A DNA stretch of 64,000 nt from Nageia nagi (lineage: Eukaryota > Pinophyta), in NCBI GenBank assembly GCA_050084985.1, contig JBITNC010000001.1, positions 86,304,001 through 86,368,000 on the forward strand, read 5' to 3'. A program made the translations under genes and the position numbers. Under the pieces are notes generated by a model, which saw nothing but the letters and a program-made list of their open reading frames with translations, was not told the DNA's origin and made no database searches. The first letter of the stretch is position 1, and every line of letters starts with the position of its first letter. This document shows, in pieces, positions 1-12,252 of the stretch.

Positions 1-1500
1 ATAAATAATAAAGGATGATATTCCATGTCCAATTTGGATGATATATAAGAGTGAGTATGAGGTGCAACTACTTGGCATCCTCTAAATGATGGTTAAAGTA
101 GATGGCCCATCAACAGAGACTTTGATCAACTTGTATGTGAACCAAGTTTTGTTGCATAGCAGTTTGTAGCATAATGCAAGCATGTTGTAAGACTCAACCT
201 TGAATGCATTGATAAAGAACTTCTTGGTGAATATTAGCATGAAGACCTTGGAAAATGGTCATATCCATGATGAATGACAAAGTGAGTCAACTCTCTCTGA
301 AGGTTTCATACATAAGTGAAAATGATGGTGATCAACTAGAATACAATGAATTTATAGAATTCCAACTAACTAGATCATCGATCATCAATGGGAACATCAA
401 AATGGATAAACCATATAAGCATAATAATCAATGTGACCTTGTCCTTTTATTAAAATGTTGGAAAAGATTCCCATTAATAAGCCCAAGTGGGTGGCATTTA
501 TGACTTGATTCATGCTAGTCTAATCAATGGTCACTAGAATCCAAAGAATTAGCATCATATTCAGATATGCTAGAATCAGATGTGTCCAATCCTAAATGAT
601 ATTGATGTGAAAGAGGTAGAAAGTGATAAGAAAATGAAAATTGATAACATAAAATATGATGTCCACCTTTCCAAGCAACATGAAAAGAGTACATGGATGA
701 CCATTGAAGCCCATGATGACAAACAACCCATGCTATAGTGAGTGGTTCAAAATATTCTTATGGATGTAGGGAAGGTGGCCTGATGTAGCATATGAATTGC
801 AAAAGATAGTGATTGAATGAAGTATAAACCATTATATGCCATGTCCAATCAGGCCAACTAAGCAAATGAAATAATCGATGAACATGATCCTCATAATTGA
901 GATGGAAAATCATGCAAATACCATAATGATCATCTGGGTACAATTGCAAAAATACTAGTTACTATTTCATTAAAACCTCAGACATAATCAAAGCATGATT
1001 TTCTAAAGCTACTTGAACACTATGATGCACTATGTTATCCTAGAGATTGCTCAGTAGGGCATGAAACTAAGACACATCCATGATAGATAATAATTCAAAT
1101 CATAAATGTAAAGTGTCAAATGATAAGCAAGGGTCATTTATGGCTATTTATAATGCATATAATTTGATATATTTAAACTATAATAATTATTACAACTAGA
1201 GAAAAAGATTTGGGGTGATAAAATATCTCACCTACAACTCATTTAATTGAGTGAAATCATACGTATCATGTCATGTTAGGATAGGAATAATGATAGTACC
1301 ACTAAGCCGCGTAATGCCTAAGTAATCACTATGCTATTTTTCTCTCTCCTCTTGACTATTAAATTGGATAGTTTACTCATGAATGATAGGTTGATCATCA
1401 TGAATTCCATAGAGAATTTTATTGCACACATAGGAAGTTCTTTCTTAAGTTCTGACATGGAAATAAACATATAGGCAAACTTAAAGAATGCCTACCTTTG
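1..1500. other. Unassigned AT-rich DNA
   Basis: I find no convincing gene, RNA or complete repeat here. Short open frames exist (for example 255-503) but none shows a recognisable domain, and they are broken by stops in every direction. The + strand around 430-760 contains short protein-like stretches in shifting frames, which may be an old retroelement remnant, but I cannot name a family. Confidence 0.4.
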
Positions 1501-1589
1501 CCACAAACTAGCTACCAAAAAGCTAAGATGGAGGTAATGGCCCATTGTTATGATATGCTACAATAAAAGAAAGTTGTATGTATATAGTA

Positions 1590-1960
1590 TTACCATAAAC
1601 TCTTGGCTAAGAATAATAAACTACTAGCTAAGAAAAATATGTTGCAATTACAAGCAAAAGAGATTGAGATACAACTTAGGCATGATGCAAGCAATAGCTA
1701 CTATGGAATGAGATGATTAAAAGAAAAGTGAAAACAAAGGGCCTTATAGTATAAGGATATTCTTCAACACTTTAGTATTAACATTCCAGAGGACATAGCA
1801 TCTCAAAATTCTATGGGTCCTACCAAAGTTAACCCATAATCTCAATCACAGCAATTAGTTGCCCTGGTATGGAATGGACATTCCTACATCAACATCATGC
1901 ATCCTTTATTCACCAAGCCCTGTTTTGAAGTAGGGTTGGTGAAACATCCCTTTAGGGTGA
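1590..1960 (+). pseudogene. Degenerate coiled-coil-like reading frame
   Basis: One + strand frame reads as a lysine/glutamate/glutamine-rich helical stretch (LQLQAKEIEIQLRHD), interrupted by stops, then a short stretch with SINIPEDIASQNSMG. Heptad-like spacing of leucines suggests a coiled coil. It may belong to the retroelement whose 3' LTR lies at 3.8 kb, or to an old gag or 3' reading frame. I do not recognise the family, and the match is too short to claim a function. Confidence 0.25.
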
Positions 1961-2264
1961 GTATTGGTTGAATTATTATTGAATTTTTGATTTGATCTTA
2001 TTATATGTATATAGACTTTCTCAAATTCAAGCAAGTTCTTGATGAAACAACTATAGCTCTATTAATCTACATTTTGGTTTTTGCTTCCATGTTGGGAAGG
2101 TGGATCCATTTTTGATGGATTATGTTATATTACTAAATCAAAATCTCTTTTATTGATGTATTTTGTTTGACTTTGTGGTATATAGTGTTGATTTTGTTGT
2201 ACACCTTCATAGTTAGTTTGCTCTACATGAGGAACTTATTGTACTACTTGGCCTATCTTGCATT

Positions 2265-2540
2265 GTTCAGTTATCTATATGTGAAGAACTTGTATATGCA
2301 TACTCTATATTTTGGCCTATCTTGAATTATTTAGTTATTGATATGTGAAGAACTCTTATATGTATTTTGACACTATTTAGTTATCCATATGTGAGGAAAT
2401 CATATGTGCATACTCTATTTTTTTGGCCTCTCTTGCACTATTCAATTATCCATATGTGAGGAACTCTTATGTGTCCTATGGCACTATTCAGTTATCTATA
2501 TGTGAGGAACTCATATGTGCATGCTCTTTTTGTAATGATA
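2265..2540. repeat. Alternating two-unit tandem repeat
   Basis: Five imperfect copies of a block starting near TTCAGTTATCCATATGTGAG follow each other. Longer units of about 66 bp (ending in a TTTGGCCTATCTTG-like stretch) alternate with shorter units of about 46 bp (ending in a GGCACTAT-like stretch), giving a higher-order period near 112 bp. The units differ by scattered substitutions, so the array is old. It lies in the presumed internal region of the copia-like element ending at 3.8 kb. Confidence 0.7.
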
Positions 2541-2559
2541 ATCAACACATATTTTATAT

Positions 2560-2745
2560 ATAGTAAGTGACTATAAGTATTAGCTTGGCATCCTCATTGA
2601 CCATAATCCACGTCTTTTTCATTGACTATAAGTATTGGCTTGGCATCCTTTGTGATGAATTATAGTGTAACATAAATCCAAGTATCTTTTGGTGACTATA
2701 AGCATTAACTTGGCATCTTTGTGCTGGTTTATAGTGCATTAATGG
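2560..2745. repeat. Imperfect tandem repeat, TTGGCATC units
   Basis: Three copies of a block containing GACTATAAGTATTGGCTTGG followed by CATC occur at spacings of about 60 bp. The second and third copies also share a following TATAGTG segment. The array directly follows the 2265-2540 repeat and precedes a third repeated block, so this is a compound repeat region. Confidence 0.6.
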
Positions 2746-2894
2746 CCACACTCTTTTCTTCTTCCATGATGATGGAAGATTGATCCATGATGATGGATTC
2801 TTTACATATGGTTGATGAAATTTGAATCTTTTCAATTGATTCATGCTACCAAGTTTATCATTTAATTCTTAAATAGTATCATGGTTAAGATGGA

Positions 2895-3100
2895 CTTCTA
2901 CTTGGCTCACTCTTGGTATAGTTAAGTTTATTTATGTGATATTTTGACTCACTCTTGGTAAATTTAAGTTTCTTTGTTGTGGCATCTTGAGGACCACATT
3001 AAGTTTCTTAAGCTTATTTATTGTGCCTTCTCAACTCCCTCTTGGTAAATTCAAGTGTATTTTGTGTGCCATATTGGTTACTCTTGGTACAGTCACATTT
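2895..3100. repeat. Imperfect repeats of an ACTCTTGGTA block
   Basis: The segment CTCACTCTTGGTAAATTTAAG recurs about four times with small changes, at irregular 50-70 bp spacing. It continues the compound repeat region that fills 2.2-3.1 kb. Confidence 0.5.
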
Positions 3101-3792
3101 TTGTATGGCACCTTTTGGCTTTATGCATCTTAATGTGGTCCTTAAGATGGCATTTTATGCCTTATGATATTTATTTTGCCTTGCCATATTGGTCCCATTG
3201 GCATTTCTTCCTGGTATGCTTCATGTCACATTGTCACACATGTATTTGTTTGATGAAGTTGTCATAAAGGGGAATACATTGTCCAGTTGGTTGTATTGTT
3301 GTGATGACACTCCTCATATAAAATAAATACACAAGTGATAGTGCACATGTCTTGATATATGCACAAGTGATATTCTTAGATATCATACTTGATGATTTAT
3401 GTCATCCTTCTTGATATGAATTTATGATGCTTTATTATGATTAGTGTATGGATAGTATGATTCATCTATCCTTGTTGATATGAATATGATGCCTCTACTT
3501 GATCTTGTTATTTGAGCTACTTATGACTTGCAGGTTCCTTTGAGATTGCAGATTGTTTACCTCAAGTTTGTAGGCTCTTGGAGATTCTTCATGACTTTTA
3601 GTTGGATGACTACTTTATGTACATTAAAATTGGTTATGGTTAATGATTGTATTTGGCAAAGTAGTGAGTCTCAAACTAGATCTTTCTTACTTCACAAATA
3701 TATAAAAAGTTCTCATCTTTAATGTATCTATTTGGAGGAGAACTCTCTTACTTTCTCTTCTTCTTCTCTCTTACTCTATCCCAATATTGCAT

Positions 3793-3802
3793 TAAGGGGG
3801 AG
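3793..3802 (+). promoter_or_regulatory. Polypurine tract of a + strand LTR element
   Basis: The purine run AAGGGGGAG lies immediately before TGTTGGAATG, the start of an LTR. This is the usual plus-strand priming site arrangement and places the element body to the left. Confidence 0.7.
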
Positions 3803-4334
3803 TGTTGGAATGTATAATGCATAATTGTAAAGGTTATGTTAAATCTTCTATATAAATTCACTAATAATTAAGGGTATTATTTGATACCTTAAGTATTTTA
3901 GTGAATATAATAATGTAACTTGTCCTACACTCCAAGTCATGAACATGCCCCTTGGGTCAAAAGATGTGCATGTCATGCTTATGCAATCCAAGAGGGATTT
4001 TTGCCTATAAATAGAAAGATCCCTCTTTGTAATTACATACCAATTGTGGAGTAAGGATATGCTATAGGATAGAAGTGTAGGAGTTGAGATTAGGAGAATT
4101 GTAAGAGAGTTGTATTTGTGAGAGAAGTAAATATCTAGTTAGTGGATGTACTCCTAGTTGGAGCAACCACTTTACATCTTGTGTTGTGAGATTGCTTTGT
4201 ATATTTGCTGGATGTAATTTTGAGCTTTCATATGATCTTGGTAGTTTAGAAATTATCTTGTTAGTGTTAGTTCCTTCAGAACTTGGAAGTCTTGTGTTTG
4301 GTTGGTAGTAGAAAGTTGTGGATATCATCTATCA
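3803..4334 (+). repeat. 3' LTR of a Ty1/copia-like element
   Basis: This segment follows a polypurine tract, starts with TG and can end with CA at 4334, giving a 532-bp LTR. The right edge is inferred only from the CA dinucleotide. Inside are a TATA box (TATAAATA at 4006-4013) in a TATA-region context and a downstream stretch compatible with R-U5. No second copy of this LTR is in the window, so the 5' part of the element lies outside or is lost. The copia assignment rests on LTR style only. Confidence 0.6.
4006..4013 (+). promoter_or_regulatory. TATA box in the 3' LTR
   Basis: TATAAATA lies about 200 bp into the LTR, as expected for the U3 promoter of a plant LTR retrotransposon. Confidence 0.5.
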
Positions 4335-5865
4335 AGGGTGACATGAAGATGCCATCATATTCATATGGATTTTGTTGTTGTGAGATGTTAGAATACATAG
4401 CTTGAATAGTAGGACCAGATGTTGAGCTTCATGTACTAGTCAATGTATTTAATGCTTTTTGCATGTTGAGCATATTCTTATTCATATCTTACATTAGGGC
4501 AAGGAATGTTGGATCCATTTCTACACCACTATCGATCTATGAATAGGAATGCACAAAGGTGGCAATGTAAATCTTTAATAAGAAACTTATGAGATCTTAT
4601 TGATATGACAAGATCAATCAAGCAGTCGGGTTCACCAATATGTAGACCCAAAATAATGTGATTAATTATTTATGGGGGTAAATTAATGCACTATTTCTCT
4701 ACTTATTTCTTAATATTGCATATATTTGAAATATGGTAATAACAAGTAAAATACATACATTTATTCTTAATTAGATCATATATTTTTTCTATTATGAGAA
4801 ATATATATGAAAGATAAGCATACATTCATTCAATTGCACACCATTGGTGTCCTATATTAGGTACACCACTAGAGGCTTAAGATAAGCAATATAATAGATG
4901 CAATAAAGAATGCAGCAACAAGAGAATGAAAGAATCATTAGATAGCACACATAATATATAACTTATGAATAATATTTGTGTATAACAAAGTGATGTATCA
5001 TGTGCTTGAATCTCTCTAGGATCCTCCTCATATTCATTTTTCTATGACCTCCTCCTCTTTCAGAGATGATGTAGAAATGCTTTTTAGGTCATCTTTGATG
5101 CGTTTATATATGACAATATATTTACATGAATTAGATCTTTTTGACCCTTGTACATGTCACAAGGGTCCATTACATAAATTACATATCTTTGACATAACTT
5201 TGGGTATTATTTAACCCTTTTTTACATAATATGTCATGAGGCTCTAATATAAATTATTAATAAATAATAATTCATTTTTAGACATGTACAATATATATAT
5301 ATATATGAAATTATCTAAGTAATAATATGAAATGATCCAAATGCACCATTACATGAAATGATATGAAGCATCCAATTTGGTTGTGTGGTTAACATTATGA
5401 ATAATGCTGAAGCATAATAGTGATATATCTACTGAGAGCTTGTAAATGTAACTAGTCTTGACTTTTCAACCTACAAAAATATCAAAAACTAGTTCAAAAT
5501 TAGTAAGTTGGAAAAAACATGCTTGTAATACTTAGCCCAATAGAGAAAAAATATATTTGTATCAAAAATGTTTTACAAATATATTATGACAAACATATTT
5601 GAAATATTTGAGCATAATTGAATCTATAGAGCATATTTATATCATTTGACCAAAATTATAGAGCATATGATTTGAATCTTATTGCACTTATTTAAAATGA
5701 TGACATGTGATATGAAATGTTTTAAGTACAACATATGATCCAAAAACTATCATGGAGAAGTAAAGTAACTGTTCAACCCAAAAATATTTTAAGCATTAAA
5801 AATTAGTTCAAAAGTGATAAGTTGGTCAAATATTTCCTTTTTTATGCTTGTACAAGCTACTAAGC
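4335..5865. other. No gene seen; AT-rich DNA
   Basis: No reading frame with a recognisable domain. The segment 5379-5465 is an imperfect copy of 6739-6825 (both contain a GAAGCATAATA stretch and TTGAGAGCTT or a variant), so part of this region is a duplicated block. Confidence 0.4.
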
Positions 5866-5871
5866 TACTAG

Positions 5872-6327
5872 TCCTACTTCCATAAATATACCCTCAATAT
5901 CATCTTCAATGTAGCCATCATTTTTGTTATCCTCTTGAGTAATATGAAGTTCAACAAAATATGTTCTTTTATTCATATCCTTAAAACTGAAATAAAGAAT
6001 AATAATTTAAATATGATTGCAAAAAATTACATGAAACTCAATATAAATGTTGAAGATTGTATTCAAGTGAGCACAATAACCTGATGGTTCTTCTCCATGC
6101 ATATAGAAACAATTATATGCCCTATCAATTCCATACCAAAATAGGTACTCACAAACCTCCTCAAAGTTAAGAGTTTCCATATTATGGCACTTTTGATATG
6201 GATATATAATTATTTTAGGATACATTGAATTATTTTTTACAAATTTTATGAATTTGCCAACTCCATGAGAATATTGCTTAGTATTTCTAGCTACATGTAA
6301 CCATGCCTTTTCCATAATGCTTGACAA
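5872..6327 (-). pseudogene. CACTA (En/Spm) transposase-associated domain remnant
   Basis: The - strand frame beginning at 6327 (106 codons) has the pattern of the plant transposase-associated domain found at the N-terminus of CACTA transposon proteins: MEKAWLHVARNTKQYSHGV, then a phenylalanine-rich helix, a YPYQKCHN segment where the family normally has CPCxKC, and IDRAYNCFYMHGEEP near the end. Two cysteines are replaced by tyrosine, as expected from C-to-T decay. After a non-coding gap, another - strand stretch at about 5970-5872 (DGYIEDDIEGIFMEVG, then a stop) fits the acidic segment that follows the domain. I see no DDE transposase core or CACTA terminal repeats, so this is a fragment. Confidence 0.65.
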
Positions 6328-6599
6328 AAAATATCCTTAAAACTAACATCATAGATAAAGGTGAAAGTTAAATTTGATCCATGCAAAGAAAAATAATTTT
6401 TTTTACTTAAAATCATGTCTCTATTGACAATATTAAACTCTTTGATCTGATGAAGCACTTGAATTCAATACCAAATACTTTCATAGAATGAAAAATAAGT
6501 CATGTGCTTCTACTGAGCATGACTTGATTTACATGATGCAAATAGTTTCATGGTATATAATAAATGTGAATAATTTCATGATTTTTAATGCTTTTAGGA

Positions 6600-7115
6600 T
6601 ACATAAAAAATAGATTTTCTAGAAGAGGGCCATAAACATGTATGTAAAATGTGGACAAATACACAAGGCTTGGAATTGTTCTACAAGATGCATGATGTAA
6701 GTGTAGTTTTTTGGAATATAATTCTCAGAGGATGCAATTCATGATATGTGTGGTAACATTGTGAATAATGGTGAAGCATAATAATTATATATCTATTGAG
6801 AGCTTATAAATGTAGCTAGCCCTAACTTATCTAATTCATGATGTTCTGAATAGGTTATCCTAGGCTAAAGACATCCAAACTTTATATCTTATATTACTTA
6901 TTATGAAGGTAAGATAAAATAACATTTATATTTATAGGTTAAACAATGGAACATGTTGTGGGTTCCTTCATTTCATATCCTATATCATAATAGTTTCATG
7001 GTCTACAATAATTGAAAGGTATGCACAAAATGGGTTTTCTATAAAAGGTGCATAAGCATGTATGCAAAATATGGAAGAATATATAAGGCTCAAGAATATG
7101 AGCATATTATGTTAT
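6600..7115 (+). pseudogene. Broken pentatricopeptide-repeat (PPR) reading frame
   Basis: Fragments in shifting + strand frames match the plant PLS-type PPR consensus. Near 6636-6680 the frame reads NMYVKCGQIHKAWN (consensus MYxKCGxIxxA). After a frame change comes FYKMHDVSVVFWNIILRG (consensus FDxMxxRDVVSWNxMI). Near 6990-7040 there is SWSTIIERYAQNGF (consensus SWNxMIxGYAQNG), then SMYAKYGRIYKAQE. PPR proteins bind RNA in plastids and mitochondria. At least two frameshifts and several stops make this non-functional. It could be a retrocopy or a fragment carried by a transposon. Confidence 0.6.
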
Positions 7116-8990
7116 AATGCATCTTAGGGATAATACAATAAGATTCACTCATGCTATTAAAGTATTTACAACCATGTGGTGTAACGAATATCTTTGAATA
7201 CTACATCTTATCAAATCTAGTAAATCACCATTACATTGACTACAAGATGTAGCTTGTATTCAGATACATTCATTCAAATAAAATTTCTATTATGTTCATA
7301 TAGACAAAAATTTAAGAATCCTACAATGAAATTATAGAGTTTCAACTAATATGAATCGATTATGTGATGTATTTATCATTTTTGAGGAACATCTCGATAG
7401 GGAATATAAATAGGGTTTCCTTTACAATGAAAGGGGACTATCATGGTTGGAGCTAGGCGATGATATTGATATGGGAGCATAGTGCAAAGGAACCTCATAT
7501 TTGCTATACTAAGTTTACATTTCATTTTAAGGACTATGAGATTCACTTCTTCATCACCTATGAAGTGGTAAGTCCAACTTTTCTATGCATTAATTTATTA
7601 TTTGAAACTTGAATATGGGGTGCATCTATTATAAAAATTTGGGATTTTATTGCTTCTTGGTTTAGGTTAATACCATCATTGGTAATAATGGCTAGACTCT
7701 ACCTCTTTTACTAAAGGTTTATGTAGTGATTACCTTACAAATGGGTATAACCCTTTCTTGAGTTTGACCCTCTCTCATTTTCCCATTTTCTTTACGATTG
7801 CAAGCCAAATTTCTATAGGCAATGGTAAATAATTTGCTATCATTATATCGATGATAATTACAAGGTTATAATTAACAAGTAAAAGGTTTATGGTATCATT
7901 TATTTGGAATCACTTTGTGGAAATAAAGGTCTTCAAATTCTATAAGTCCTATAGTAATTTTAAAGATGTTGATTTAAGGGTTGAAATTTTATGTGTGTAT
8001 ATCTATACATGGATAACCTCATGTAAATATTTTTATTACATTTCTAGCATGATGAATTTCTCCCCTTGTATGGTTGAAGTAAGTAATTTAAAATTCATGG
8101 ATAAGAACAATATGCATGTTATCATGATAGAGAATTTTAGCTAATAGACTTACTAGGATGTCATATCATGATTAGCTTTTCCCCTTTTTCTTATAGTAAC
8201 CTAAGGCAATATTTTATGTAGATACTTTTTGAAGAATGATAATAGGATTAAGATTGTAGTCTCTATTTTACCCTTAATCTTTAAATAACATATATGTTGA
8301 TACCTAAAAGTGGTCCCCTTAACATTTCCCCACTTAGGTACAACATTACATACATGTTTAATCACACTTTAACACATTTTAAACATATTTTACCTTATTA
8401 TCACATATTTCTTAGGTTGTGTTCTTATTTTCATGTTAGGTATACCAAGATGGCTTGAAATTTCATATATAAGGGATAAAATGATGATATCATGTTTGAT
8501 GTAAATGTAAGTATCTCTACCTTGGGGTAAGCATATCAAGATTACATCTCGATATTACATTTGGGTATTTCTAAATGTCACCTATTGAGATTGGAATCTT
8601 GTTATCACTTGAAAAAATATTTGTCATCCATATTAGTGATCATATGTATTGTTTGACTTGTTGATGCATATGCTATTATTGATCCTTGTTGGTAAATCTC
8701 ATTCCTCTAGAATACTAGAGCTTGTGTTGAAGTGCACATCCATGCTAAACTCTTGGAACCTAGCACCTATGATGAGATCCTTTTTGCTATTAGATTTGGA
8801 ATTCACATACCAAGGTCATATCTCCTCGATAATTTCATCTTGTATAAATTCAACCTTGATAAAGGTAAGGACACACATGTATTTACATTACACTTGATAC
8901 CATCTCTTTAGTGAGTGCATTCTATTATAAATAACACATTAATATATATTATATACATTAGGTATTTGTTATTGTTGCAAAATTACATTT
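7116..8990. other. No gene seen
   Basis: AT-rich DNA with short open frames (for example 7890-8144 and 8649-8897) that show no domain, composition or neighbour that would support a real gene. Confidence 0.4.
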
Positions 8991-9748
8991 TGAAAGGGGT
9001 AAAATTATTTATATTAATTATTCTTTCATTCATACATTATTTTCCAAATAAACCCTTTCTATACTTCCCATTTCTTATTCCCCTTTCTTTCATTTGTAAA
9101 ATACTTGTACAAAATTCAATCTTGAGTTTACATTGTATATACTTAGTCTTTTCTTAAGTGTTTTGTATTATATGTTCTCTTAGTTAGGATGTGGTTTTAT
9201 TTAAGTAATTTCTAGGTCATATTTGTATTACTAGATCTTAGTTAGTAAAACATCATTCAAAATCACTATTTTGATATAAGGCAAGTGTTATTTGTGCATA
9301 GTTGAATGACTCATGTCTGAGAGATGTGTATAAGTCATTGGATAAAGAGTGTCTATTTTGTAGAATTGACTAAGTAATTTTTGGGATTTGTCTAGGTATA
9401 ATTTGGGTCTTGTTTCCATGGATTATTGTATAAATTCTATTTGTATGTTTGATTCAAGTCTGGGCCCTATCTTGATTCTAGTTACTTAAATTTTAGACTT
9501 GTATAGTTTGGAGGTTATTTCTAGGCCCTATTGTTCATAGATGTTAATTTTGGTTAAGTCATAAAGAGAACAATGTTATCACAAGAGTCAAGTAAAGTAA
9601 GACCCATGAAAATACATAGGTGACATCATAATTTTTGATTAAAATTAGTGGTCTTGAAATTAATTTATCAATGGGTAATCTTGGTAGTTCATCAAGGAGG
9701 GAGATATTCACAACTTCATATTCAACATACCCCACCAATTTTGAGTGA

Positions 9749-9965
9749 TTATGTCACACTTTTTAGGAGAAATTGATAGGTGATAAGTTCCATAGATATT
9801 CAATAACCCTTACCAAAGTGTAACAAGACTTGCTAAGAATAAGTAAAGACTATAATACTTTTTGAGAAAAATTGGTGGGTGTTAAGGCTTCTTAGATATC
9901 TAGTAAATCCTACCAAGATAAACAAGACTCGCCAATTATGAATGAAGACTATAAGAGGAAGGGAA
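9749..9965 (+). repeat. Tandem duplication inside the 5' LTR
   Basis: Two diverged copies of a block (TTTTTGAGAAAAATTGGTGG type, then a TAGATAT-AAT segment, then ACAAGACT and AGACTATAA) lie head to tail. The 3' LTR has a single copy. The copies have drifted, so the duplication is old. Confidence 0.6.
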
Positions 9966-10445
9966 CACCTAGGTCCACTTGGTCAAGAGTGTATGACCCT
10001 AATGGCTTTTCCAACTTACAACTCATTTCCATGTGGCAATAATAATTTACCTTTAGGATTGAATGATACATCTATCTTCACTCTTACAGTGATCATAACT
10101 TGGATCAATAGTGTCAAATATTTATTGATTGCAAAGAGTTAGGTACCTACTAAATAATGATAGAGGATAATTATACTAATCAAAATGGAAGGCCATACTT
10201 TTTAATTTCAAAAATAGTCTCAAAAGATCAAGTCAAAGAGAGATATGATGGATTGCAACTAAACATGTATAGAGATTGAAGGTTTATGGATTCCCAAGCC
10301 TTGGAAATTAGAACCATACTATATAATTACTTATAGTTGTAAATTAATGTGTACATATTATATATTTAATTTTATATTATTCTTTGTAAAGAAGTTAATT
10401 GTAGTCATTACTAGTGGAAAACCACCCATTTTGTAAATAGAATAG

Positions 10446-10453
10446 TATAAATA
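10446..10453 (+). promoter_or_regulatory. TATA box in the 5' LTR of the host Ty3 element
   Basis: TATAAATA lies in a segment (AATAGTATAAATAGTGG) that is conserved in the other LTR at 43,699-43,706. It is the best candidate for the U3 promoter. Confidence 0.55.
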
Positions 10454-10977
10454 GTGGACTGTTAGAGGTCCAAAAGGTAAAACATTTTAGCAAAGTTGCC
10501 AAGTGTAAGCTCTATTTTAATACATGATAATGCAATACTATGATAGTTTTCCCTTTGTATTTATGGTTGTTATATTGCTTTGTGATTGTTATGTATGAAG
10601 TTAAATTTCAAATTGTGGCAATGTATTGCAATTACAAGACCACAGGAGTGAGATAGTTGTGCTATTCTTATTTTTGGCTATGGATTACTACCTATGTGGT
10701 GATACATAGGATGAATAGTTTAGTTTACTTATTATTTATTTCTCTCACTCTATAATTTATACTTTGATCTCTTTTTAGTTACTTTTGACCTATTTTATCT
10801 CTTTCCAATTACTTTTGACCTCTTTCATAGATAGGAACTGACCTATAACTCAAAGATTTAGTATGAAACCTCCATAAGCATACTATCCCACCATGTTATG
10901 CTCTTTCAAGAACACTACTATTACAGGAAATGAAGAACTACACTAGACCAAACATTAAGGTTACATAATTCTAATCA

Positions 10978-11400
10978 ATAGTAGAAACATTCATTTTTGG
11001 GATGTCCAATGGGATTTAAACAAAAATCCATATTTTATGGGCATGAATTGGTTAGATAGTTATGTTCAATAAGATATAACCTTGTGCATAAAATATTATA
11101 GGGTTTATTTAATCTTATTGATGACTTTACTATCAAACCAATTAATACTTTGAATCCTAGCACCTCCAAAACATAGATTTACTAGAAGTAGTACCAAAAA
11201 TTCCTCAAGATAGTCTAAATTTCATGAGCTGATAGTTTCTCAAAGGAGGACTAGGTGAAAGATTTTTCAGACCTTGTATCCATAAATTCATATAAGAGTT
11301 ATCTCATTATCAATCATATTTGACTCTACCTAGCAAAATCTTTCACCTCATACTATTGGTCCAAATATGTCTCAACCTACCCCTATAGATTTTCCTTCTT
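10978..11400 (+). other. Leader region of the host Ty3 element
   Basis: Non-coding DNA between the 5' LTR and the first gag-like frame. A stretch near 10,995-11,012 (TTTTTGGGATGTCCAATGGG) is where the primer-binding site should lie, but it is too decayed to name the tRNA. Confidence 0.4.
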
Positions 11401-12252
11401 AGAATAATAGTCATCCCTTAGTAGTCACTGCTAATTCTTTGGCTATTTACCAAGCATCATTTAAATTTTTGCCTAAATATGATGAGTCAAACAAAATGTC
11501 TTATGAACATTATCAATATGTATCTCTTTTGGATTCTAGCTTTAATATCAATGATCAAAATATCATGATGAGACTACTATCATATTCTTATTTCAAGCTC
11601 TTATCAAGAGATTTGCTAAATATTATGATAATAATACCTTTCTGAGCCTCATACCAAGTATCAAAATATATCCCCATGAGTCTATGGATGATTTTAACAT
11701 TAGATTTGAGAAAAATTGGAAGTCCATTACAACAAGGATCAGGCCAACAAATGATTAAACCTTGGTATACTATAGGAAAACATTTCACCTAGAACTTAAT
11801 GTATTGATTGTTATATTAGGGGATACTTTCCCAAATGTCTATCAGATAACTAAAATGGCTGAACATACCTTGGGATCTTTTGGGAGGATGTAGCCTATAT
11901 CCATTATGCACTTATTTCATAATCTAACTCCAAAATATGTTCCATTATAGATTTCTCATCCTAGAGTATTATCCTTACCACCTCATCCTCCTAGAACTAC
12001 CATTTAGAACCAAATGGTAGCACTACGAGTACAAGTACCATTTATAACTCATAAGAGAAAGAGAGGATAAGGAAGTTGGAGATAACTATTAGGTACCTGA
12101 AAAATAAACTCACTTTAGAAGAAAGGTAGAATCAAGTATTCAATTATAAGAGGTATAATAACTAGTATTAGCCAAGATTTTAGCCCAAAAAATACCCATT
12201 AGAACAACCTCTTACTCTTAAATTTGTAGAAAATACAATGATGTTTAGTTAT
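11400..12252 (+). pseudogene. Ty3 gag, N-terminal part (host element)
   Basis: The + strand frame from 11,439 reads SFKFLPKYDESNKMS and then NINDQNIMMRLLSYS, matching the start of the plant Ty3 capsid domain. It then shifts frame and collects stops. Near the end the frame reads PLTLKFVENTMMF and breaks off at the copia insertion. It resumes at about 22,055 with a KWCPSC zinc-knuckle-like segment. Gag would form the capsid of the virus-like particle; this copy is dead. Confidence 0.65.

Larger units (their letters stand above)
9000..10977 (+). repeat. 5' LTR of the host Ty3 element
   Basis: This segment aligns by eye with 42.49-44.23 kb. The best-matched part runs from TTCTTAGATATC (near 9890) to AAGGTTACAT (near 10965) and includes the shared TATA region. 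The 9.0-9.7 kb part is much more diverged. The right edge is placed at the CA of CTAATCA (10977); the left edge is uncertain by tens of bases. A tandem duplication of about 105-110 bp at about 9749-9965 is absent from the 3' LTR. Confidence 0.65.
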
